Shown one piece after another: positions 1-5,130 of a stretch of DNA of 5,130 nucleotides (position 1 is the first letter of the stretch; the number at the start of each line of letters is the position of its first letter). The notes beneath the pieces are model-generated. The model had not been told where the DNA came from. It saw nothing but the letters and a program-made list of their open reading frames with translations, and ran no database searches. The DNA is taken from NCBI GenBank assembly GCA_010027295.1, contig RGVM01000234.1:1-5130 (forward strand). Direction: 5' to 3'. The translations under genes were made by a program, and so were the position numbers. This stretch comes from Chitinophagia bacterium. Lineage in GTDB: Bacteria; Bacteroidota; Bacteroidia; Chitinophagales; Chitinophagaceae.

Positions 1-2
1 GC

Positions 3-254
3 AACTGGGCCGAACTGGTCCACTACCCCATGACCTCGCTGCCCCCCGGGTCCTACGTCAACAACGGGGCCATGAACGGCCAGTCGCTGTCCGCGGTGGG
101 CGGCCGGACGGCCTGTTGCCATGGCGGGGATGGCGGCCCTCCTGACGGGGTTGCCCCGATGGCCGCCGCTCGGAGGGTTCCGGTGCGGCCTCCGGAGCCG
201 CTGTGCCCAGCGGGAAGGGATGGTCTTCCACGACCGGGATGCGCTGTCCGATGA
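3..254 (+). CDS. Possible 3' end of a convergent gene of unknown function (partial, weak)
   Basis: An open plus-strand frame enters from the left edge and ends at a TGA at 252-254. Its first ~35 codons ([16 protein letters not shown] and on to [15 protein letters not shown]) look protein-like and almost all end in G or C. After about base 105 the frame becomes Cys-, Gly- and Pro-rich and resembles a shadow. From base 58 onward it lies antisense to the tail of the helicase, so a real gene using this stop would overlap that convergent gene by about 197 bp, which is unusual. I do not recognise a family. It could instead be chance, or a gene whose last codons are disturbed by a frameshift. Only the first ~100 bases carry any positive evidence. 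Confidence 0.22.
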   Translation, partial: NWAELVHYPMTSLPPGSYVNNGAMNGQSLSAVGGRTACCHGGDGGPPDGVAPMAAARRVPVRPPEPLCPAGRDGLPRPGCAVR

Positions 255-1341
255 GCTTCTGGATGTCGCGGAGGAACTCCCGCTCCTCTGCATCGCAGAA
301 GGAGAAGGCCTTGCCGCTGGCGCCGGCCCGACCGGTTCTGCCTATGCGGTGCACATAGGTCTCGGGCACGTTGGGCAGGTCGAAGTTGGCCACATGGCTC
401 AGGTCGTCGATGTCGATGCCGCGGGCTGCGATGTCGGTGGCCACCAGCACCCTCGTCTTGCGGTTCTTGAAATTCTGCAGTGCCTGCTGGCGGGCGCCCT
501 GCGACTTGTTGCCATGGATGGCCTCCGCCGAGACACCCGCTTTCACGAGGTCCTTGGCGATCCGGTTGGCGCCGTGCTTGGTTCGGGAGAACACGAGCAG
601 CGACTGGATGGATGCATCGCCCAGCAGGTGGAGGAGCAGACGCGGCTTGTTCTTCTTGTCGACATGGAAGATCGTCTGGGAAACGGTCTCGGCGGTGGAG
701 GAGACAGGCGTCACCTCCACTTTCACGGGATCATGCAGCAGCGCCGACGCGAGTGACTGTATCTCCGACGGCATGGTCGCCGAGAAGAACAGCGTCTGCC
801 GCTTGGTGGGCAGCTGTGCGATGATGCGCTTCACATCATGGATGAAGCCCATGTCCAGCATGCGATCGGCCTCGTCCAGCACGAACCAGCGGATGTTAGC
901 TAAAGAGATGTAGCCCTGACCCATCAGGTCGAGCAGCCGACCGGGAGTGGCCACCAGGATGTCGACGCCCTTACGCAGCGCATCCACCTGGGGCACCTGC
1001 GAGACACCCCCGAAGATCACCAGGCTCCTCGGCTTGAGATGCCTTCCATAGGACAGGATGCTCTCGCCGATCTGGATGGCGAGTTCCCGGGTGGGGGTGA
1101 GGATCAGCGTGCGGATCTGGCGCGTGGATCTGCCCGCGTCCGGCTCCTGGTGCATGATCTGAAGGATGGGGACGGTGAAGGCCGCCGTCTTGCCGGTACC
1201 CGTCTGGGCACAGCCCAGCAGGTCGCGGTGCTTCAGCACCGCGGGGATCGCCTGCTCCTGGATGGGAGTCGGGCGTTCGTAACCCTCCTGCGATAATGCA
1301 CGCAGGATGGGCTCAATTAAATTGAGTTCTCCGAAAGTCAC
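58..1341 (-). CDS. rhlE: DEAD-box ATP-dependent RNA helicase, RhlE type
   Basis: This cytoplasmic ATP-dependent RNA helicase would unwind short RNA duplexes in ribosome assembly, RNA turnover and cold adaptation. All diagnostic motifs are present in order: Q motif (GYERPTPIQ, residues 20-28), motif I AQTGTGKT (45-52), Ia PTRELA (83-88), Ib TPGR (132-135), II DEAD (156-159), III SAT (187-189), IV LVFSRTK (249-255), [11 protein letters not shown] (301-310) and [10 protein letters not shown] (331-338). The two RecA-like domains end near residue 370. A basic tail rich in Pro, Arg and Gly follows (about 375-427), as in RhlE proteins, where it aids RNA binding. The start is GTG: an in-frame TAA lies nine bases before it (1351-1353) and the [12 protein letters not shown] start is usual for Bacteroidota RhlE. 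The final residues (RSWPRC) are atypical for such a tail. It lies 187 bp downstream of the pullulanase gene on the same strand and seems to have its own promoter. The assignment to RhlE rather than another DEAD-box subfamily rests on N-terminal pattern and tail. Confidence 0.95.
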   Translation of the reverse strand: MTFGELNLIEPILRALSQEGYERPTPIQEQAIPAVLKHRDLLGCAQTGTGKTAAFTVPILQIMHQEPDAGRSTRQIRTLILTPTRELAIQIGESILSYGRHLKPRSLVIFGGVSQVPQVDALRKGVDILVATPGRLLDLMGQGYISLANIRWFVLDEADRMLDMGFIHDVKRIIAQLPTKRQTLFFSATMPSEIQSLASALLHDPVKVEVTPVSSTAETVSQTIFHVDKKNKPRLLLHLLGDASIQSLLVFSRTKHGANRIAKDLVKAGVSAEAIHGNKSQGARQQALQNFKNRKTRVLVATDIAARGIDIDDLSHVANFDLPNVPETYVHRIGRTGRAGASGKAFSFCDAEEREFLRDIQKLIGQRIPVVEDHPFPLGTAAPEAAPEPSERRPSGQPRQEGRHPRHGNRPSGRPPRTATGRSWPRC

Positions 1342-1480
1342 TTGAAAAAATTAAAAAATGAGATAAAATCGGTAAGGCTGCCACTCCTCAGGGACGACAC
1401 TTTACCCGCCTACCGTCGAGAAACACACAGGGAGCCGTCTTTATGATGACGGTCATCGTCCGTAGAATTGACGACTTGTA
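1342..1480 (-). promoter_or_regulatory. Long, possibly structured 5' leader of the helicase gene
   Basis: If the promoter at 1487-1518 is used, the helicase mRNA has a leader of roughly 140 nt. On the minus-strand RNA three pairings are visible. There is a perfect 5-bp hairpin CCGUC/GACGG with an 8-nt loop (plus coordinates 1448-1452 with 1435-1439). A 6-bp long-range stem GGACGA/UCGUCC (1456-1461 with 1392-1397) encloses it. A third pairing, GGUAGGC with GCCUUACC (1408-1414 with 1371-1378), has one bulged U. The last 30 nt before the GTG are very AT-rich and probably unstructured, and no Shine-Dalgarno sequence is present. It matches no riboswitch family I recognise. Whether the pairings form is inference. 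Confidence 0.35.
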
Positions 1481-1486
1481 GAATTG
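1462..1486. repeat. Two direct copies of GTAGAATTG at the helicase transcription start
   Basis: GTAGAATTG occurs exactly at 1462-1470 and again at 1478-1486, 16 bp apart start to start. The right copy directly abuts the -7 box, so the pair covers the predicted transcription start and the first bases of the leader. Tandem sites in this place can be repressor or activator half-sites. A small local duplication is the simple alternative. Confidence 0.45.
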
Positions 1487-1503
1487 CAAAGATAGGCCTT
1501 TGC
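1486..1503. repeat. Perfect 6-bp inverted repeat overlapping the -7 box
   Basis: GCAAAG (1486-1491) and CTTTGC (1498-1503) are exact inverted copies separated by six bases. The left arm contains most of the TTTG half of the helicase -7 box, so a protein bound to the repeat would occlude the promoter. As RNA it could form a short hairpin after the pullulanase stop, but no U-run follows on the minus strand, so it is not a convincing intrinsic terminator. It could be chance at this length. Confidence 0.4.
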
Positions 1504-1518
1504 CTTGAAATTGGGAAA
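1487..1518 (-). promoter_or_regulatory. Bacteroidota-type promoter for the helicase gene
   Basis: Read on the minus strand, 1494-1487 is TATCTTTG, an exact match to the Bacteroidota -7 consensus TAnnTTTG. TTTC at 1518-1515 matches the -33 TTTG box at three of four bases, and the 20-bp spacer is within the usual 19-21 bp. Transcription would start near 1480 and run into the helicase gene. The promoter sits just past the pullulanase stop codon, so it lies in non-coding DNA where a promoter is expected. Confidence 0.6.
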
Positions 1519-1528
1519 TCCGTCGCAA

Positions 1529-3523
1529 TCAGTCGCGGTAGAGGATGGTTGCACTGTGTGCTTTCAGGTCCTGCGAGTCCTTGGCGCGTACACCGTCGAC
1601 GATACGATTGCCCGAGACAAAGGTCTTCCAGCCACCCTCCGGCATGACGACGGAGGTGCTGTCATCCCCTCCGTTGAAGATGACGAGGATGTCCTTCCAA
1701 GTGTCGCCGACAGCTTCCCCCCGAATGCGATATCCCACTACATGCGCAGGCAACCCTTCGAGGAATCGGAGGTTTGCACGTAGGTCCTCCGCCCTTCGCA
1801 TCCGGAAGGCCGGATGGCTGCGACGCATACGGACAATGCCGGCGATATATCGGTGAAAATCCTTGTGCTTCGATTTCAGGGACCAGTCGATGGCGTTGAC
1901 GGAATCGGGTGACTGGAAGGAGTTCTCCACGCCTTTCTTGGTGCGCAGGAACTCCGATCCCGCGTGCAGGAAAGGGATGCCCTGCGAGGTGAGGACGATG
2001 GTCATGGCCAGGCGTTGCATCTCCTCCCGGGTACGTGAGTCGGCTTCGGGAGCGGAGATGGCAAGTTTGTCGCGTAGGTTGTGGTTGTCGTGGCACTCGC
2101 AGTAACTCACGACCTGTGTCGGATCCGATGCATAGGGCGCCTTCGAGTAGTTCACGCCGCCGTAATCGACCTGCGGGTGAAGGGTGGATGCCACCGTGCC
2201 GAAGCGGATGGTCTGCTCCATGCCAGCCTTGCCCGATGCGAAGCCCTTTTCCACATGCTCGAACACGCTGCCCTTTATGCCGTCCCGAAGGTCGTCGCTG
2301 AACACGGCAATGCCGTCGAGCCGGTAGGCGTTGCGCTTGATGGCACGCAGGCTGTCGGGCAGCGGCGAGCTATCTGCCGTCCATCCCTCGCCGTAGAGCA
2401 GAATGTCGGGCTTGACGTCGTGCAGACGACGGGAGATGAGATTCATGGTCTCGATATCGTGAATGCCCATCAGATCGAAGCGAAATCCGTCAACATGACA
2501 ATGTTCCACCCAGTAGAGAAGCGATTCCAGCATGAATTTGCGCATCATGGGGCGCTCGCTGGCCGTCTCGTTGCCGCAGGCGCTGGCGTTTGAATAGCCG
2601 CCGTCCGCCCGTTGACGGTAATAGTAGCCTGGCACCAGCTGGTCGAAAGAGGACGTGCCCGTGGTCATCGTGTGGTTATAGACGACGTCCATTACGACGC
2701 GCAGGCCCGCCTTGTGGAAGGCCTGGACGAGTTGCTTGAACTCCAGTAGCCGGGTGATGCCGTCGGAGGGATCTGTCGAATATGAACCTTCCGGGGCGTT
2801 GTAGTTGAGGGGGTCGTAGCCCCAGTTGTACTGTGTACTGTCAGGCTTGGACTCGTCCACCGAACTGAAGTCGTAGGAAGGCAATAGGTGCACATGCGTC
2901 ACGCCCAGTTCCTTCAGGTGGTCCAGTCCGGTGGACTCCCCTTCCGGACTCTTCGTACCCCGTTCCGCCAGCCCAAGGAACTTCCCCTTCCAACGGGCGC
3001 CCGAGGAGGGGTGGATGGTGGCATCGCGCACGTGCAACTCGTAGATGACGGCATCGGTGGCGGATGCCTTGCCTTGCGACTTGCCCGCGAAGGCGGGGGC
3101 TGCGTCCTTGGACCATCCGACCGGATCCGAAGCCGAGATGTCACCTATCACTGCCCGGCGTCCGTTGGTGCCCACAAGCCTGGCGTAGGGGTCGGGCACT
3201 TCGAGCCCCCAGCTGCCGCCAATCCGTACCCGAAAGGCATAGAACTGGCCACGATGGTCGCCTGCCAGCGTTGCCGTCCAGGTGCCAGATTCCGCCCTTT
3301 GCATCGCGATCCGACGTATCGCCGTTCCGCCCGTCCCCTGCGCATAGAGCACAAGCTCGGCGCTGTCGGCCGACGGAGACCATATCCGGAACGAGGAGGC
3401 TGACGCCTCATAGCGAAGGCCTAAGTCCGAACCCGCGTAGACAGGGTACGAACTGAAATCGGTCGTCTGGGCTACGGCGGACATGGTAGTCAGTATCATC
3501 GTAATACAGGCCAGGGGGCGCAT
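1529..3523 (-). CDS. pulA: Type I pullulanase (GH13), exported
   Basis: This debranching enzyme hydrolyses alpha-1,6 links in pullulan, amylopectin-derived and glycogen-derived glucans (EC 3.2.1.41). The 664-residue protein opens with a short signal-peptide-like segment (hydrophobic about residues 4-17, AVAQ near 16-19), suggesting periplasmic location. A CBM48-like beta domain (about 30-125) precedes the GH13 barrel. The type I pullulanase signature YNWGYDP is at 232-238. The four GH13 regions are intact: I DVVYNH (279-284), II GFRFD with nucleophile Asp350, III YGEGW with acid/base Glu379, and IV ECHDNH with Asp479. A C-terminal beta domain fills about 580-664. The length is normal for the family. 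The ATG start immediately precedes the signal peptide, and I see no clear Shine-Dalgarno sequence. It is divergent from the PSD1 gene and upstream of the helicase. No maltodextrin transporter, SusCD pair or other glucanase is visible, so the enzyme is not in a recognisable starch locus within this window. Confidence 0.95.
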   Translation of the reverse strand: MRPLACITMILTTMSAVAQTTDFSSYPVYAGSDLGLRYEASASSFRIWSPSADSAELVLYAQGTGGTAIRRIAMQRAESGTWTATLAGDHRGQFYAFRVRIGGSWGLEVPDPYARLVGTNGRRAVIGDISASDPVGWSKDAAPAFAGKSQGKASATDAVIYELHVRDATIHPSSGARWKGKFLGLAERGTKSPEGESTGLDHLKELGVTHVHLLPSYDFSSVDESKPDSTQYNWGYDPLNYNAPEGSYSTDPSDGITRLLEFKQLVQAFHKAGLRVVMDVVYNHTMTTGTSSFDQLVPGYYYRQRADGGYSNASACGNETASERPMMRKFMLESLLYWVEHCHVDGFRFDLMGIHDIETMNLISRRLHDVKPDILLYGEGWTADSSPLPDSLRAIKRNAYRLDGIAVFSDDLRDGIKGSVFEHVEKGFASGKAGMEQTIRFGTVASTLHPQVDYGGVNYSKAPYASDPTQVVSYCECHDNHNLRDKLAISAPEADSRTREEMQRLAMTIVLTSQGIPFLHAGSEFLRTKKGVENSFQSPDSVNAIDWSLKSKHKDFHRYIAGIVRMRRSHPAFRMRRAEDLRANLRFLEGLPAHVVGYRIRGEAVGDTWKDILVIFNGGDDSTSVVMPEGGWKTFVSGNRIVDGVRAKDSQDLKAHSATILYRD

Positions 3524-3669
3524 GTGTATGATTTACACGAATGTAGCGAACCATTGTGACACGTACCGGTATGCGTAGACACAAGATCGGTGGCAGGAAG
3601 GTCAATCGGCCTGAAAATGTCAGACATGACCTTTGTTTTTTTTCTAAATTACGCCATCCAACCGTTGCC
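3524..3669. promoter_or_regulatory. Divergent promoter region between pullulanase and PSD1 genes
   Basis: These 146 bases separate two gene starts that face away from each other, so both promoters should lie here. The best minus-strand -7 candidate is TACATTCG (3545-3538), one mismatch from TAnnTTTG, giving a very short leader of about 10 nt. The best plus-strand candidate is GACCTTTG (3628-3635), also one mismatch, giving a leader near 28 nt. Neither has a good -33 box at 19-21 bp, so both are tentative. An AT-rich tract with eight T's (3636-3643) lies before the PSD1 start, and no Shine-Dalgarno sequence is seen for either gene. Confidence 0.4.
3554..3584. repeat. Imperfect inverted repeat with TACCGGTA core, operator-like
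   Basis: A perfect 8-bp palindrome TACCGGTA (3564-3571) is flanked by ACG on the left (3561-3563) and CGT on the right (3574-3576), offset by two bases. The outer arms are TTGTG (3554-3558) and CACAA (3580-3584), also exact inverted copies. The whole element is about 31 bp and lies 31 bp upstream of the pullulanase start codon. A palindrome with a central CG is a pattern shared by LacI-family operators, which often control sugar-use genes, but no regulator is encoded in this window. Confidence 0.4.
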
Positions 3670-5130
3670 ATGCCGATTCGAGTCGATTCCCTCAGGCGCT
3701 GGACGCCCTACCTTGTTGTCGGAGCCCTGTCCATCGGAGCGCTCAGCTATTTCCTGATGCGCGAGGATGGCACACCGCAGGCTGCGATGCCGGACAAAGT
3801 GGATTTCAACTACCACATACGTCCCATCCTCTCCGACAGATGCTTCAAGTGTCATGGTCCGGATGCCGGCAAGCGGGAGGCGGGACTTCGGCTCGACATT
3901 GAGGCGAACGCGTTCGCGGCGTTGAAGGACGACCCGGATCGCTACGTGATCGTGCGGGGCAGACCCGAGGAATCGGAGCTCTACCATCGAATCACGAGTA
4001 GCGACACTTCCGTGCTGATGCCACCGCCATCGTCCAGGTTGTCGCTGAGTCCCTTCGAAGTGGAGCTCATCGGACGGTGGATACGCCAGGGAGCGGAGTA
4101 CAAGCGCCATTGGGCTTTCATGCCGCCCGAGAAGCCGGAACCGCCACTGAAGCATGAGGATGCATGGGTGCGGAACGACATCGACCGATTCATCCTCGAC
4201 AAGCTGCGCGGCGTGGGGCTGTCACCCAGCGAGGAAGCCGACCGCGAGACGCTGCTCCGCCGCGTGAGCCTCGACCTGACGGGGCTGCCACCCGATATCG
4301 CGATGCAGGAGGCATTCCTGAAGGACGAGGCGCCGGGCGCCTACGGCCGGATGGTCGACAGGCTGCTGGCCAACCCCCATTACGGGGAGAAGATGGCGCT
4401 ATCCTGGCTGGACCTCGCCCGCTATGCCGACAGCCACGGCTATCAGGACGACGGCCTCCGGACGATGTGGCCATGGCGTGACTGGGTCATACACGCCTTC
4501 AACAGCAACTATGGCTACAGCAAATTCGTGCTCTGGCAGCTGGCGGGCGACCTGCTGCCGAACCCCACGCCCGAAATGATGCTGGCGACGGGCTTCAACC
4601 GCAACCACAAGATCACCCAGGAGGGCGGCGTGATCCAGGAGGAGTACCGCATCGAATACGTCACCGACCGCACCAACACCTTCGGCAAAGCCTTCCTCGC
4701 CATCACGCTGGAATGCGCCAAGTGCCACGACCACAAGTACGACCCCGTATCCCAACGCGACTACTACGGCACTTTCGCCTTCTTCAACCAGGTCAACGAG
4801 AAGGGGCTGGTGGGCGATATCGGACTCGCCTCGCCCGGTGACCCGCCCAACATGAAGATCACCACGGAGGATGTGAAGTCCGTACTGAAGTTCATCAACA
4901 AGCCCGACACTTCTCCCGTGATCGCGATGGTGATGCGGGACAGCAGCCTGAAGCGCGTGACACGCGTGCTTCGTCGCGGCGTCTACGACCAGCCCACCGA
5001 CACCGTGGACATGTCGCTCCCATCGGCCATCCTGCCCTTCGACACGACCCGTTTCCGCAAGGACAGGCTGGGCCTGGCACAGTGGCTGCTCGACAGGCGG
5101 AACCCGCTCACCGCGAGGGTCGCGGCGAAC
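3670..5130 (+). CDS. PSD1-type cytochrome c / DUF1549 / DUF1553 protein (5' part, cut by right edge)
   Basis: This is an exported c-type haem protein of unknown reaction. The 487 codons present run unbroken to the window end. Residues 13-30 are a hydrophobic segment after a basic start (RVDSLRR), likely a membrane anchor or uncleaved signal. The cytochrome-like domain (about 45-150) has haem motif CFKCH (58-62), the conserved GLRLD (72-76), an MPPP whose Met117 could be an axial ligand, and ends in HWAFMPP. DUF1549 (about 165-375) includes DLTGLPP, WLDLARYADSHGYQ and a second CxxCH (CAKCH, 349-353). A short ~85-residue linker contains VLRRGVYDQP, and DUF1553 begins near 463 with RKDRLGLAQWLLD. 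Relatives are usually about 700-1100 residues, so a few hundred more probably lie to the right, often followed by a DUF1501 gene. The ATG at 3670 was chosen because it directly precedes the basic-hydrophobic N-terminus. No Shine-Dalgarno sequence is visible. Confidence 0.93.
   Translation, partial: MPIRVDSLRRWTPYLVVGALSIGALSYFLMREDGTPQAAMPDKVDFNYHIRPILSDRCFKCHGPDAGKREAGLRLDIEANAFAALKDDPDRYVIVRGRPEESELYHRITSSDTSVLMPPPSSRLSLSPFEVELIGRWIRQGAEYKRHWAFMPPEKPEPPLKHEDAWVRNDIDRFILDKLRGVGLSPSEEADRETLLRRVSLDLTGLPPDIAMQEAFLKDEAPGAYGRMVDRLLANPHYGEKMALSWLDLARYADSHGYQDDGLRTMWPWRDWVIHAFNSNYGYSKFVLWQLAGDLLPNPTPEMMLATGFNRNHKITQEGGVIQEEYRIEYVTDRTNTFGKAFLAITLECAKCHDHKYDPVSQRDYYGTFAFFNQVNEKGLVGDIGLASPGDPPNMKITTEDVKSVLKFINKPDTSPVIAMVMRDSSLKRVTRVLRRGVYDQPTDTVDMSLPSAILPFDTTRFRKDRLGLAQWLLDRRNPLTARVAAN

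Noticed and set aside
121..913. Long plus-strand open frames opposite the helicase
   Set aside because: They are antisense to conserved helicase motifs, lack family resemblance and arise from GC-rich codon bias.
1382..1391. GAGGAG on the minus strand as a helicase ribosome binding site
   Set aside because: It lies more than 40 bases before the GTG start, too far for a Shine-Dalgarno role.
1445..1457. 13-bp odd palindrome GATGACGGTCATC as a separate operator
   Set aside because: It is short, lies inside the leader and overlaps the CCGUC/GACGG hairpin, so I could not separate it from RNA structure or chance.
2081..3456. Several plus-strand and alternate minus-strand open frames within the pullulanase gene
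   Set aside because: The pullulanase frame contains all catalytic motifs uninterrupted; the others are low-complexity shadows.
3632..3645. T-rich run as an intrinsic terminator
   Set aside because: The preceding ATGTCAGACAT palindrome (3617-3627) has only a one-base centre, no GC-rich stem lies beside the T run, and no plus-strand gene ends here.
3649..4155. Minus-strand 168-codon frame opposite the PSD1 gene start
   Set aside because: The plus frame encodes the haem motif and conserved family blocks here, so the minus frame is a shadow.
1..5130. CRISPR arrays, tRNA or rRNA genes, insertion sequences, phage or defence genes
   Set aside because: No regularly spaced repeats, RNA-gene sequences, terminal repeats with transposase or defence-family motifs were seen on either strand.

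Overview
The window holds three clear genes and two short regulatory intervals. From the left: a DEAD-box RNA helicase of the RhlE type on the minus strand; a 187-bp gap carrying its probable promoter and leader; a secreted or periplasmic type I pullulanase, also on the minus strand; a 146-bp divergent intergenic region; and the first 487 codons of a PSD1-type (planctomycete-type) cytochrome c / DUF1549 / DUF1553 protein on the plus strand, cut by the right edge. The first ~57 bases, beyond the helicase stop, may be the end of a convergent plus-strand gene, but this is weak.

The likely host is a GC-rich member of the Bacteroidota. The helicase begins with the [12 protein letters not shown] pattern usual in that phylum. 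Its upstream region has an exact Bacteroidota-type -7 box (TAnnTTTG) with a 3-of-4 -33 box 20 bp further upstream. None of the three starts has a convincing Shine-Dalgarno sequence, and two follow AT-rich tracts. The PSD1/DUF1549/DUF1553 family is best known from Planctomycetes and Verrucomicrobia but is also found in some environmental Bacteroidota, so those two phyla are the main alternatives.

The genes do not form an obvious single pathway. The pullulanase debranches alpha-1,6 glucans, probably in the periplasm. The helicase is a housekeeping RNA-remodelling enzyme with its own promoter, although pullulanase read-through is possible because no intrinsic terminator separates the two. The PSD1 protein is a predicted membrane-anchored, exported c-type haem protein of unknown biochemical role. 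It is divergently transcribed from the pullulanase, and the shared intergenic region contains an imperfect inverted repeat that could be an operator.

I do not see a CRISPR array, insertion sequence, tRNA, rRNA or clear phage or defence system. The most useful second looks are the compact promoter/repeat cluster ahead of the helicase, the operator-like repeat in the divergent region, and the uncharacterised PSD1 gene continuing past the right edge.
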